From Chloroflexota bacterium (lineage in GTDB: Bacteria > Chloroflexota > Anaerolineae > Anaerolineales > Anaerolineaceae), in assembly GCA_012729755.1 (NCBI GenBank), contig JAAYCN010000033.1:1-33396 (forward strand): DNA of 33,396 nt, read 5' to 3'. Below the pieces are notes generated by a model. That model saw nothing but the letters and a program-made list of their open reading frames with translations, had not been told where the DNA came from and did no database searches. This document shows, piece by piece, positions 23,657 to 31,963 of this stretch. A program made the translations under genes and the position numbers. Position 1 is the first letter of the stretch. Every line of letters starts with the position of its first letter.

Positions 23657-24698
23657 TTTTCTCTCGACGACCAAATGAAATATTAAACTTATTGCTGGTA
23701 ACCAATAGAACAATAATGCCTTGCAGCAGGAACACCAGTGAGAACGGAACGTCAGCATTTACCTGCATTTTCGTGGCGCCGTATAAAAGGACTGAGTAGA
23801 GAATGCTCGACCAAAGGATTCCGATGGGCGCGATGCCTCCCATGAGTGCTATCGTCAGCCCTAAACTTCCATATCCTGGAGAAAAACCCTGCAGAAATCT
23901 ATATTCGATCCCCAAGGTTACCAGTGCTCCTGACAGCCCAAATATCGCGCCGCTTGCTAACAGGGATGTGAAGATCACCTTCTGAGGCTTAACCCCCATA
24001 GCTTCAGCGAAGCTGGGATGTAAACCAACCATTTGCTGCTTTAGACCACTCTTAGTCCGCAGATAAAAAATCTGCAAACAAATCAGCAGTAGAATGCTCA
24101 GGATGATTGAGATGTTCAGTTTAGATGGGGGGAGCAACTTAAAAAGCTGCATAGTTTGGGGAATTCGCACAGTCTCAGCATTTCCAGACATTGGATTCCT
24201 GATGACATTGTTTACAAAATAAGCCGTCAACAGCGGGGCCATATAATCTGACATCAATGTAGTTACTATCTCATTAACATTTAATAAGCTCTTTAGGAGT
24301 GCTGGAATTAAAATCCAGAGTGCGCCAGCCAGCATGCCTCCCAGAATTGCCAAAATAGTGACTACAAAATCAGGCGCTGGGAGTTTTAAATAGATCGCGA
24401 TCACAGCCGCGGTCATCGCTCCCAGATATAATTGTCCCTCTCCTCCGATATTGATCGCCCCCGCTTTCAAAGCAACCATCCCGCCCAAACCACTAATCAA
24501 TAAGATCGACAGAATAGAAAGCATGCTGCCAAAGCTATATAAATCAAAAAATGACCCGCCGATAAAAGAGACAAATGCGGTGAAAGGCTGGTCAGAAATA
24601 ATGAGCATGATGACAAATGAAATAACAAGCCCGATTAAAACAGGCAGGCTGCGACTAATGAAAGTCTCAAATTTACCAAGCAATGTTTTTGCCTTCAC
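23649..24698 (-). CDS. ABC transporter permease 1, BMP/nucleoside type
   Basis: A 349-residue permease of the same superfamily (NupP/YufP-like), with about nine hydrophobic segments. Typical motifs are ALKAGAINIGGEGQLYLGAM, LNVNEIVTTLMSDYMAPLL, the cytoplasmic VGLHPSFAEAMGVKPQ loop and GFSPGYGSLGLTIALMGG. It starts with GTG at 24698, embedded in GTGA that overlaps the stop of the ATPase gene by 4 nt, so translation is coupled. It forms a heterodimeric pore with the next permease. Base composition in this operon is more AT-rich than in the greA-bactofilin region, which could mean a different origin or simply membrane codon bias. Confidence 0.9.
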   Translation of the reverse strand: MKAKTLLGKFETFISRSLPVLIGLVISFVIMLIISDQPFTAFVSFIGGSFFDLYSFGSMLSILSILLISGLGGMVALKAGAINIGGEGQLYLGAMTAAVIAIYLKLPAPDFVVTILAILGGMLAGALWILIPALLKSLLNVNEIVTTLMSDYMAPLLTAYFVNNVIRNPMSGNAETVRIPQTMQLFKLLPPSKLNISIILSILLLICLQIFYLRTKSGLKQQMVGLHPSFAEAMGVKPQKVIFTSLLASGAIFGLSGALVTLGIEYRFLQGFSPGYGSLGLTIALMGGIAPIGILWSSILYSVLLYGATKMQVNADVPFSLVFLLQGIIVLLVTSNKFNISFGRREKNE

Positions 24699-26215
24699 GA
24701 TTTGTTTTCAACTCCAAGCATAAACGCACTAAGCACCGCTTCGTCAGGGATCGAATGCCTGTCAAACTCCGACATTATTCGTCCACCATGGATAATTAGA
24801 ATTCTATCTGACAGCGACAACACTTCTTCCAGTTCGGTTGAAAGTAAAAAGACCGCGGATCGATTATTACGCAGTTCCAAAAGTTGCTTATGAACAAACT
24901 CGGTAGCCCCAATATCCAAGCCGCGTGATGGTTCACTCGCGATCACCAATTTAGGCTGACTTGAAAGTTCTCTGGCTAAGACAACCTTTTGAATATTGCC
25001 ACCTGAGAGTTCACCCACAAAGGTGCCGTCATCAACACCACGGATGTCATATTCCTTTACCAGGTCCATTGCATGCTGCTCAATTTTATCGAGTTTCAGA
25101 AAGATTCTTCCATAAGATTCATCGTTCATTGATCCTGTGTAGATATTTTGGGCAATAGTCATGTAAGGGTTGACACCCCTTTGAAGCCGATCCTCTGGGA
25201 TAACGCCTATCTCTTTTTCGCGCAGTTGGGACACCGAAATATTTGTGATGTCCTGACCGAGATAACAGATTCTTCCAGCATCAACTTTTCGCATTCCAAT
25301 AATCGCCTCAGCGAGTTCTGATTGGCCGTTGCCGGCGACGCCGGCCAAGCCTACCACTTCCCCCTCCCTGACATTGAAACTGACACCTTTTACTGTCTGT
25401 GCGCCTCTTGAATCCGTAATCAAAACATCTTCTACTCTCAGGACCACGTCTCCGGGGTCTGCTTCAGAATGTTTCAATACCTGACTTTGATCACGGCCTA
25501 TGATTAATCTGGCAATTTCGAGTTCTGATAAACCAGTGGTTAACTCAGTCACATGTTTTTTTCCACTACGCAGAACAGTAATTCGATCCGCTATTCGCAT
25601 GATCTCGTGTAGATGGTGGGAAATAAAAATGATCGACAATCCATCAGCAACCAATTTTCTTAACACTTCAAACAATTGGTCGACTTCATTCGGGGTCAAT
25701 ACAGCTGTAGGTTCGTCCAAAACCAACACCCGGATGTCCTTCGATAGAGCTCTAAGAATTTCCACTCTCTGCCTCATCCCAACAGACATCCCATAAATTG
25801 GCGTAAGAGGATCTACTTCTAAGCCGTAGCGTTTAGACAGTTCTTCAATCCGCCGATTTTGAAGCTTTTCCTGAACTATCCCGTTTTTTATAATCTCCTG
25901 ACCCAGAAAGACATTTTCGGCGACAGTAAACTCTGGGATCAGCTTAAAGTGCTGATGCACCATGCCCACGCCTGCCTCAACCGCAAGACGTGGGCTAAGT
26001 TTGTCATATCGAATGCCGTTGATCGTGATCTCGCCTTCATCAGGTTGAATCATCCCGAAAAGGCAGTTGACTAAGGTGGTTTTGCCTGCACCATTTTCAC
26101 CAACAATCGCATGGATTTCTCCCTTTTTAAGTTCAAAATCCACTTTTTCTAAGGCTTGCTTCTTGCCAAACCTTTTTGAGATGCCCTTTAGATGAACAGT
26201 AAGATTTTCGATCAT
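24695..26215 (-). CDS. ABC transporter ATP-binding protein (two ABC domains), BMP/nucleoside type
   Basis: A 506-residue protein with two tandem ATPase domains, as in ribose/nucleoside importers (NupO/YufO, RbsA-like). Domain 1 has Walker A GENGAGKTT, a Q-loop MVHQHFK, signature-like SVGMRQRVEI and Walker B VLVLDEPTAVL. Domain 2 has a degenerate Walker A (GVAGNGQSEL) but an intact signature LSGGNIQKVVLAREL and SEPSRGLD. Such asymmetry, with one degenerate site, is usual in the family. The start ATG at 26215 has only a weak ribosome-binding site, 13 nt after the BMP lipoprotein stop. It powers the two permeases encoded directly downstream. Confidence 0.92.
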   Translation of the reverse strand: MIENLTVHLKGISKRFGKKQALEKVDFELKKGEIHAIVGENGAGKTTLVNCLFGMIQPDEGEITINGIRYDKLSPRLAVEAGVGMVHQHFKLIPEFTVAENVFLGQEIIKNGIVQEKLQNRRIEELSKRYGLEVDPLTPIYGMSVGMRQRVEILRALSKDIRVLVLDEPTAVLTPNEVDQLFEVLRKLVADGLSIIFISHHLHEIMRIADRITVLRSGKKHVTELTTGLSELEIARLIIGRDQSQVLKHSEADPGDVVLRVEDVLITDSRGAQTVKGVSFNVREGEVVGLAGVAGNGQSELAEAIIGMRKVDAGRICYLGQDITNISVSQLREKEIGVIPEDRLQRGVNPYMTIAQNIYTGSMNDESYGRIFLKLDKIEQHAMDLVKEYDIRGVDDGTFVGELSGGNIQKVVLARELSSQPKLVIASEPSRGLDIGATEFVHKQLLELRNNRSAVFLLSTELEEVLSLSDRILIIHGGRIMSEFDRHSIPDEAVLSAFMLGVENKS

Positions 26216-26228
26216 GGCTCTGTGAAAA

Positions 26229-27290
26229 TTATTTTGTAAAGAATGAGGCGGGTACGATCTTTCCTGCTTTAATTTCTGCGATAACCTGGTTGAGTTGTTC
26301 GAGGATATCCGCAGGAACTATGTCCATCGCGGGCTCAAACGAGACACCACCGTTGGCGATATTGCCCTGACGTGTAACGCCCATCTCCAATTTACCCTCG
26401 ACGGCCTCTTTGAGAGCTTCAAACACCGTTGCATCTACAGATTTAATCGCACTACCAGCGATGAACCCTGGTTGAAGATCGTTCTGATTTGAATCCTGAC
26501 CAATACCATACGCTTCATTAGCCGCGACTGCTTCAAGGATGCCTATGCTGGTGACACTGGCCACGGCATAAATCACATCAACGCCATCGTTAATCATTGC
26601 CGTGGCGACTTCGTATCCCTTTTGAGGATTTGCCCAGTCGTCCGTAAAGCGCACATCAACTTCAATGCTTGGGTCGATATAGGCGACTCCATCCTTAAAA
26701 CCTGTTATGTAGTCTTGAATTACAGGCATGTCCTGACCGGTGCAAAGGCCAACCTTGTTGGTACCTTCCGCGTATTGAAATTTATCGGGGTTTTTGGTGA
26801 TCAAAGCCGCCAATACACCGGCGACGAATGCACCTTCATTTTGCAAGTAGATAATGCCAGTGACATTGGGACCGGACGATTCCGCGTCAAAAATAATGAA
26901 TTTTTTATCCGGAAACTCAGGAGCGACCCCAGCCAATGTGCTTGACATCAACGTTCCACCGGTGACAATCATATCAACCTCAGGTTTCGTTGCCGCCTCC
27001 CTAAGATTGCGTTCCCATGCAGCGGTATCATTGGCATCCGCTGGAATCACACGCACTTCCATGCCCAACTCATCTTTGGCTTGCATCAATCCACGATTCG
27101 CCGAATCCATGAAGCTCTTATCACCTAAATTACTCGACAGCGGAGCCCAGACCACGTACGAATCTGATGATGAGGATTCTGCCTCAGCTGGAGTTGGGGC
27201 TCCACTTGGCTGGCAAGCTGCGAGCACAAACGCCGCAACCATCAAAAATGACAACATGCTAAACAATTTGTTCCTAATACTTTTCTTCAT
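26229..27290 (-). CDS. BMP-family substrate-binding lipoprotein
   Basis: A 353-residue lipoprotein of the basic membrane protein (BMP/PnrA/Med) family, the extracytoplasmic receptor of the importer. It has a signal peptide with lipobox LAAC (Cys26). The bi-lobed binding domain begins VVWAPLSSNLGDKSFMDSANRGL, with TGGTLMSSTLAGVAPEFPDKKFIIFD, YLQNEGAFVAGVLAAL, VGLCTGQDMPVIQDYITGFKDG and GVDVIYAVASVTSIGILEA. Characterised members bind purine nucleosides; others bind autoinducer-2-like or other ligands. The specificity of this one is not visible. AAGAGG lies 6 nt before the ATG. It heads the operon BMP - ATPase - permease - permease - VOC protein. Confidence 0.92.
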   Translation of the reverse strand: MKKSIRNKLFSMLSFLMVAAFVLAACQPSGAPTPAEAESSSSDSYVVWAPLSSNLGDKSFMDSANRGLMQAKDELGMEVRVIPADANDTAAWERNLREAATKPEVDMIVTGGTLMSSTLAGVAPEFPDKKFIIFDAESSGPNVTGIIYLQNEGAFVAGVLAALITKNPDKFQYAEGTNKVGLCTGQDMPVIQDYITGFKDGVAYIDPSIEVDVRFTDDWANPQKGYEVATAMINDGVDVIYAVASVTSIGILEAVAANEAYGIGQDSNQNDLQPGFIAGSAIKSVDATVFEALKEAVEGKLEMGVTRQGNIANGGVSFEPAMDIVPADILEQLNQVIAEIKAGKIVPASFFTK

Positions 27291-27536
27291 ATTTAACCTC
27301 TTAAGATAATGTTGGTTGGAATCTAGTGCATCTTAAATTCTAACACAATAGATTGAGCGAGGCTTGTTTATTGATCAAAACTCAATTAAATCGAGCCTTA
27401 CTCCTGTCTAATCATCACTTGTTGTTCTGTTATTGCTCTCTTTAAGATGGGTTTAGTAAATTTCCCGTCAAAATGAGAACATAACTATTCACAAATAAAT
27501 TTAGCTGGAGTTTCACAATCTGCCCTATAAAAAACC

Positions 27537-27565
27537 ACAAAGCCGACCTTGTTGGTCGGCTTTGT
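27537..27565 (-). terminator. rho-independent terminator of the 2-oxoacid oxidoreductase operon
   Basis: ACAAAGCCGACC (27537-27548) pairs with GGTCGGCTTTGT (27554-27565): 12 bp, 5-nt loop. On the minus strand it is followed by GGTTTTTTA. It lies just downstream of the gamma-subunit stop (27584). The remaining gap to the BMP gene (27291-27530) is AT-rich; a BMP promoter must be there, but I could not pick one with confidence. Confidence 0.85.
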
Positions 27566-27583
27566 TTCTTTGAATTAAAAGGG

Positions 27584-28126
27584 TCACTGAGCTAACTTAT
27601 ATTGATACCCGGCGGCAAGCGCTTTGATATTCACCTGAACGAAACGTTTCAGACGCTCGGCGGTGTGCGCCTCGAGCGCGCGCTCCAGAGCGCCTTCGGG
27701 CAAGATCCGCAGGTTTGCCATCATCGCGCCCAGCATCACCATGTTGGCTGATTTCTCGTTGCCGATTTCCTGAGCGATCTTATTCGCCGGCACCATAACC
27801 ACATGTACATCCTTGCGGGTCACTTCGCGGTTGACCATCGATTCGTTTACGATCAGCCAACCGCCTGTCTTTACCAGCGGCTCATATTTATCCAGCGAGG
27901 GCAGGTTCATCGCCAGCACAACCTTCGGGTAAAGCACAGTCGGCGAACCGATCTCTTCATCCGAAACGACAACTGTACAATTAGCGGTCCCACCACGCAT
28001 TTCAGGGCCGTAAGAGGGAATCCAAGTCACATGTTTTCCTTCGTCCATAGCCGCGTATGAAAGCAACTGACCAGCATAGAGCGTACCTTGTCCACCAAAA
28101 CCGGAGATGATTACATCGGTTTGCAT
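27584..28126 (-). CDS. 2-oxoacid:ferredoxin oxidoreductase, gamma subunit
   Basis: A 180-residue gamma/catalytic-domain subunit of the pyruvate/ketoisovalerate/ketoglutarate:ferredoxin oxidoreductase family. The N-terminal GFGGQGTLYAGQLLSYA is the hallmark, followed by WIPSYGPEMRGGTANC and TVVVSDEEIGSP. LAMNLPSLDKYEP and NMVMLGAM are further family motifs. It contributes to the CoA-binding part of the complex. It lies 1 nt after the beta subunit stop and is last in the delta-alpha-beta-gamma operon. Because the whole complex looks equally like KOR and VOR, the exact 2-oxoacid is not assigned. Confidence 0.93.
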   Translation of the reverse strand: MQTDVIISGFGGQGTLYAGQLLSYAAMDEGKHVTWIPSYGPEMRGGTANCTVVVSDEEIGSPTVLYPKVVLAMNLPSLDKYEPLVKTGGWLIVNESMVNREVTRKDVHVVMVPANKIAQEIGNEKSANMVMLGAMMANLRILPEGALERALEAHTAERLKRFVQVNIKALAAGYQYKLAQ

Positions 28127-28127
28127 G

Positions 28128-28901
28128 CTACTTACCTCCCATCTGAATAGCTTCTAAAACTTTGTAATCCCCAACTGGATAATAGGGCAGCATGTGATCT
28201 TCGAGCCATTCTCGCGCCGCGGCGGGCGACATGCCCCAGTTGGTTGGGCAGGTTGAAAGCAATTCAACCATCGAGAAGCCCAAACCCTGACGCTGCGCTT
28301 CAAAAGCTGTGCGGATCGCTTTTTTCGCCATGCGGATGTTGCGCGGGTCGTGAAGGCTGCGCCTCACCACATAGGCCGCGCCATCCAGAGCAGACATAAA
28401 CTCTGCCACGCGGATAGGGTACCCTTGTCGCTCCACATCGCGGCCTAAGGGCGAAGAGGTGGTTTTTTGTCCGGGCAAAGTAGTTGGCGCCATCTGGCCG
28501 CCAGTCATGCCGTAGTTTGTGTTATTGATAAAAATAGTGGTAATCTGTTCACCGCGCGCCGCGGCGGCAACGATCTCAGCCATGCCGATCGAGGCGAGGT
28601 CGCCATCGCCCTGGTAGGTAAACACCATCTTGTCTGGCAAGGTGCGTTTGATGCCGGTCGCCATGGCAGGAGCGCGGCCATGCGGCGATTCAGCAAAATC
28701 AAAGTTGAAGTAGTTGTACGCGAACACCGCGCAGCCGACAGGAGCTACACCGATGGCGTTGCCGAGCTCACCCATTTCTTCGAGCACTTCGGCAATCAGG
28801 CGGTGCGCCACACCATGCGTGCACCCCGGACAATAGTGGGTGGAGCGGTCTTCGAAGCCGGCTGGCCGCTGATAAACAATTTTTACATCTTGATCCAACA
28901 T
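28128..28901 (-). CDS. 2-oxoacid:ferredoxin oxidoreductase, beta (TPP-binding) subunit
   Basis: A 257-residue thiamine-diphosphate-binding subunit. Family features are [15 protein letters not shown] near the N-terminus (two cysteines), VAPVGCAVF, then the TPP/Mg motif [20 protein letters not shown] ending in [32 protein letters not shown] closes the catalytic region. It decarboxylates a 2-oxoacid and passes electrons to ferredoxin, forming acyl-CoA. It is separated by 1 nt from its neighbours on each side. The third and fourth cysteines (VGCAVF and TCPTNW) fit the pattern for the cluster ligands of this subunit. Confidence 0.94.
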   Translation of the reverse strand: MLDQDVKIVYQRPAGFEDRSTHYCPGCTHGVAHRLIAEVLEEMGELGNAIGVAPVGCAVFAYNYFNFDFAESPHGRAPAMATGIKRTLPDKMVFTYQGDGDLASIGMAEIVAAAARGEQITTIFINNTNYGMTGGQMAPTTLPGQKTTSSPLGRDVERQGYPIRVAEFMSALDGAAYVVRRSLHDPRNIRMAKKAIRTAFEAQRQGLGFSMVELLSTCPTNWGMSPAAAREWLEDHMLPYYPVGDYKVLEAIQMGGK

Positions 28902-28902
28902 C

Positions 28903-30027
28903 TCAGGCTCCTGTTCCGATCTTTTCTGTAAGGCGTGTCAGCCAGCGATCGCGCGGACTGCCCTCAACGGTATATCGCCCCGCAGCAAGCGCCATAATTT
29001 CATCTTCGAGATCATCCGGGTAAGGCACCATGCCCCCCATGCGACCCGTGAATTCCACGGGTTTACGGCCTTTGACGATCTTGAGCACGTCATCGAGCAT
29101 CATGCCATTATTCATTTCAATAACCAAAAATGCTTTAGCCTGCGGAACCAGCGCCTCAAGTTCATTTTCGGGGAAAGGCGCAAGGGTAATTGGCCTGAGC
29201 AAGCCGACTTTCACGCCCCTCTCACGCGCCGTGCGCACCGCTGAAAGCGAAATGCGGCCCGCGGTGCCAAAACCAACGACGATATATTCTGCGTCTTCAA
29301 GGTAATAGCCTTTGTAGCGCACTTCATTCTTTCTGATTTCCTGCCATTTGAGCTCCTGGCGCAGGTTAAATCGTTCCTGGGTTGGCGCATCAATATTGAT
29401 CGAGGTCAACACGTGTTTTCCACGTCCGGGGATGCCAGCCAGCGCCCAGTCAGGTTGGCCACCCTGCATGGGGGCGAAGGGAGGCAGCTCGGCTGGTTCC
29501 ATCATCTGTCCAAGCGAACCATCCATCAGGATGCAAACCACGCTGCGATATTTTTCGGCCAGGTCAAAGGCCAGACCGGTCATATCGACCGCTTCCTGAA
29601 CCGAAGCAGGCGCGAGCACGATCAGGCGGTACTCACCATGTCCGCCGCCGTGCACGACCTGATTGTAATCGCCCTGTGAAGGGGCAATATTGCCCAAACC
29701 GGGTCCGCCACGCATTACATTCACAAAGACCGCTGGCAGGTCGGTACCCACAATGTATGAGACACCTTCCATCATCAGGCTGACGCCCGGGCTTGAACTG
29801 GACGTCATCACGCGATGACCGGTACAAGCCGCGCCATACACCATATTGATCGCGCCAAGTTCGCTTTCAGCCTGCACGAAGGCGCGGCCAAGCTCTGGCA
29901 TGCGCGCTGAAAGGTGTTCGAGCAGTTCCGTTTGCGGTGTTATCGGATAGCCAAAATAAGACCATAAACCAACCCTAATCGCGGTTTCGGCCACAGCCAC
30001 GTTACCTTTAATCAGTTCTTTTGCCAT
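28903..30027 (-). CDS. 2-oxoacid:ferredoxin oxidoreductase, alpha subunit (KorA/VorB-like)
   Basis: A 374-residue pyrimidine-binding subunit. It begins [35 protein letters not shown], here in several recognisable parts: GN-VA-AE-A and YPITP. Later come [46 protein letters not shown], and in the C-terminal transketolase-like domain [17 protein letters not shown] and [14 protein letters not shown]. This is the single-chain alpha of the four-subunit type, with no gamma fusion. The ATG touches the stop of the delta subunit (TAAATG). NCBI-style naming often calls such proteins VorB, but ketoisovalerate versus ketoglutarate preference is not decided. Confidence 0.93.
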   Translation of the reverse strand: MAKELIKGNVAVAETAIRVGLWSYFGYPITPQTELLEHLSARMPELGRAFVQAESELGAINMVYGAACTGHRVMTSSSSPGVSLMMEGVSYIVGTDLPAVFVNVMRGGPGLGNIAPSQGDYNQVVHGGGHGEYRLIVLAPASVQEAVDMTGLAFDLAEKYRSVVCILMDGSLGQMMEPAELPPFAPMQGGQPDWALAGIPGRGKHVLTSINIDAPTQERFNLRQELKWQEIRKNEVRYKGYYLEDAEYIVVGFGTAGRISLSAVRTARERGVKVGLLRPITLAPFPENELEALVPQAKAFLVIEMNNGMMLDDVLKIVKGRKPVEFTGRMGGMVPYPDDLEDEIMALAAGRYTVEGSPRDRWLTRLTEKIGTGA

Positions 30028-30279
30028 TTATGCCTCAACCCTTTCATCTTGCGTGGGGCGGACACCCCGATAAACCGTGATCGCTGCGTCCGGACAAACC
30101 ACCGCGCAAGTTCCACAAGCGATGCAATCTTCTGGGTGCAGCATGAACGCCGGATGAAAACCTTTGGCGCTCAACCGGCTCATGTCCAGCGCTAAGACGT
30201 GCGCGGGGCAATCGGTGACGCACAGCTCACAAGCTTTGCAATAAAACTCGTTGATTTCTACCCATCCCTTTGGGGGCAT
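30028..30279 (-). CDS. 4Fe-4S ferredoxin, delta subunit of 2-oxoacid oxidoreductase
   Basis: An 83-residue ferredoxin-like subunit with two complete 4Fe-4S motifs, CKACELCVTDCP (residues about 14-25) and CIACGTCAVVCP (about 52-63). These form the electron conduit from the TPP subunit to external ferredoxin. The start ATG follows AAAGGAGG at a good distance and is the first gene of the operon delta-alpha-beta-gamma. Promoter: TATACT on the minus strand (about 30350-30355) is a possible -10 box, but I see no good -35. Confidence 0.94.
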   Translation of the reverse strand: MPPKGWVEINEFYCKACELCVTDCPAHVLALDMSRLSAKGFHPAFMLHPEDCIACGTCAVVCPDAAITVYRGVRPTQDERVEA

Positions 30280-30366
30280 TCAGTTCCTCCTTTGAACACG
30301 AAAATAATCTGCCTCTTTGGTGAGTTTAGCGGCAGTTTTGTCGTTGATTAGTATACCGTGATTCCT

Positions 30367-30531
30367 TTAGTAACAGACGTCCGGATTGAAAATTTTAACA
30401 ATTTCAGGTTTGATTTTTTGGTTTATGGTTTGCCGGAAGCAGTTATCATCGCGCCGGATCCATCCGCCACCGCGCTGACGCCCCCCGTCATAGCCATACT
30501 CATCGGTGAGTTGGAGCTTTCCATCAAACAT
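30367..30531 (-). CDS. short hypothetical frame downstream of Imm53 gene (54 aa)
   Basis: This lies in the 297-bp space between the Imm53-like gene and the ferredoxin gene. A 54-residue frame begins MFDGKLQLTDEYGYDGG and has a Gly/Arg-rich centre (RQRGGGWIRRDDNC). There is no ribosome-binding site, and I do not recognise it. It may be a remnant of a larger displaced toxin or immunity gene, or chance. The opposite strand has a slightly longer frame (30358-30549) that looks no more convincing. Nothing else is seen in the gap apart from sequence that should hold the ferredoxin operon promoter. Confidence 0.2.
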   Translation of the reverse strand: MFDGKLQLTDEYGYDGGRQRGGGWIRRDDNCFRQTINQKIKPEIVKIFNPDVCY

Positions 30532-30576
30532 TCGTTATTGTACCGTTAGATGTTTCATCTTTTCATTAAGATTATT

Positions 30577-30927
30577 TCAATCGGTAGAAACTCGGTCGCC
30601 GTCGGGATTATTGCACTTTTCATCACAGATTTCAACGGCTGTCGTAAACCATTTTCTAAATTCCTTTAGAATGTCAATGAGATTCTTAGCTCCGCCAAGA
30701 CCAATAAATATCTCATCCTTTATCATGCAATGGTACCAATCTGCTTCGTTATTTTTCACATCCACAACCTCAAGAGGAATCTCAGCAATATCAAGGTCTC
30801 GGATATCAAATTCAAAATACCAACCAGGATTATCTATATTATCAATTTTAAATCCATGCTCATGCTCCCAGGATCCATTACATAAGTCTGCGTATGTGTC
30901 TTGAAGCCATGTCAATAATTCATCCAT
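30577..30927 (-). CDS. Imm53-like immunity protein
   Basis: A 116-residue small acidic protein. The start MDELLTWLQDTYADLCNGS, then WEHEHGFKIDNIDNPGWYF, follows the Imm53 pattern: WLQxWY-x-C-x-G-x-WEH-x-G-x-KI-x-T-x-DNPGW. The rest includes FEFDIRDLDI and DWYHCMIKDEIFIGLGGAKNLIDILKEFRKW. Imm53 proteins occur as immunity genes in polymorphic-toxin loci. It lies 17 nt after the stop of the Rhs toxin-24-like gene on the same strand and would neutralise it. The family assignment is from memory of the motif and should hold. That the cognate toxin is the preceding gene is inferred from position. Confidence 0.8.
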   Translation of the reverse strand: MDELLTWLQDTYADLCNGSWEHEHGFKIDNIDNPGWYFEFDIRDLDIAEIPLEVVDVKNNEADWYHCMIKDEIFIGLGGAKNLIDILKEFRKWFTTAVEICDEKCNNPDGDRVSTD

Positions 30928-30944
30928 TTTCTATTCTTACCTTT

Positions 30945-31949
30945 CTATCGCGGGATCTCAAGCCAAGATGGTCTGCGAATGATGTTCTTTAGGAAATCGT
31001 GAATGTGGGGTAGTATTTTTAGATTAGTGCTGCTTTCGGGGTGCGCTTTGCCTATACCATCAAATCGCAATATTTTGGACCATGGATTGGGGTTCTGCGG
31101 ATTTGTTTGCGGTTGATAAGTCTCATAGTTAGTCACTTTTCCTGTGGTTGGATCTCTCTTGAATGTGGAATGTAGACCGGTTGCATTTGGGTCTGGCCGT
31201 AAATCATTCTTATGTCGGTTGCTGAAGTAAGCTATGTTTTCACCGAATGCCGCAGCGCCAGATAATAATGTTACAGCTCCTAACGTTACAACTGCTGCTC
31301 CGGCTGCGGCTGCAGGAGCGGACGCAAGGCACAAGGTCGTCCCGCATCCGACAACAGCCCCGCCCCCTGCGATACCAACCCCTGTATTTATTTCCAGAAT
31401 ACCAAGTGCGGTTGTAGTAAGATCGCCAACAATTCTACCAATCAACATTGCTTCGGACTCGTTTGATGATGGAGCAAGCGATCTGGCTTCGTCTGGAAAT
31501 AAAATCGCCCCCAACCAATTATTTGTCCTGACAATTTCCACAGAAAAACCAAAAATGAATTCCCCAAACCAATTTGCAGAATTCTCAGATGGATCTGTAC
31601 CATTGACCGGATTGTTATTGACATATGCATACCGATCAAAAGCTTGGGTACCCTGTAATGACATGGGAACGATCGTATCCGCCTGCATGAAACGACCGAT
31701 TACAGGGTCATATCCCCTCCACTGCGTTGCGGGGACCTTCGGCCACTGGGCGTTATAGAAGTAGATGTCTCCTTCCTGCATTTGACCGGTATAGGCATAG
31801 TCTGTCGGGCTGGCGCCTTGAGTGTGTCTGGTCGTCCCCCAGGGGTGGTAGAGGGTCGTACTTATCTGGCTTCCATTCGCATCCGCAACCACGCTGACGC
31901 TCCCCAGCTGATCACCATACAGGTAGCTCACCACCTCATCATCTTTCAT
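30945..31949 (-). CDS. truncated Rhs tip with polymorphic toxin type 24-like C-terminus
   Basis: A 334-residue protein. Residues 1-120 are only the very end of an Rhs core: YLYGDQLGSVSVVADANGS, then YAYTGQMQEGDIYFYNAQW, RGYDPVIGRFMQADT and FDRYAYVNNNPVNGTDPS. The N-terminal thousand-odd residues of a normal Rhs shell are missing. A middle region (about 165-225) is hydrophobic and Ala/Gly rich. The C-terminal 80 residues (HSTFKRDPTTGKVTNYETY, NPWSKILRFDG, HPESS, LPHIHD) resemble the polymorphic toxin type 24 domain. Its activity is not established to my knowledge. The ATG at 31949 lies 14 nt after the lipoprotein stop and has no Shine-Dalgarno; TTG at 31955 is possible. It looks like a displaced cassette kept for exchange rather than a free-standing gene. 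Confidence 0.8.
   Translation of the reverse strand: MKDDEVVSYLYGDQLGSVSVVADANGSQISTTLYHPWGTTRHTQGASPTDYAYTGQMQEGDIYFYNAQWPKVPATQWRGYDPVIGRFMQADTIVPMSLQGTQAFDRYAYVNNNPVNGTDPSENSANWFGEFIFGFSVEIVRTNNWLGAILFPDEARSLAPSSNESEAMLIGRIVGDLTTTALGILEINTGVGIAGGGAVVGCGTTLCLASAPAAAAGAAVVTLGAVTLLSGAAAFGENIAYFSNRHKNDLRPDPNATGLHSTFKRDPTTGKVTNYETYQPQTNPQNPNPWSKILRFDGIGKAHPESSTNLKILPHIHDFLKNIIRRPSWLEIPR
31675..31712 (-). repeat. Rhs core identity block, copy 1
   Basis: These 38 bp are identical to 33359-33396, encoding YDPVIGRFMQADT in both Rhs tips; similarity continues, less exactly, towards lower coordinates in both copies (FDRYAYVNN). The second copy runs to the window edge, so the real identity may be longer. 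It is a natural recombination target between Rhs cassettes. Confidence 0.9.
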
Positions 31950-31963
31950 TGTCAATGCGAGTA

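Noticed and set aside
30358-30549. Plus-strand 63-residue frame in the gap before the Imm53 gene
   Set aside because: GTG start, no ribosome-binding site, no recognisable motif, and it is antisense to an equally plausible short frame.
31234-31758. Long plus-strand open frame opposite the truncated Rhs tip
   Set aside because: It is antisense to clear Rhs motifs (YDPVIGRF, FDRYAYVNN), has an Ala/Pro/Thr-biased composition typical of a shadow frame, and has no ribosome-binding site.
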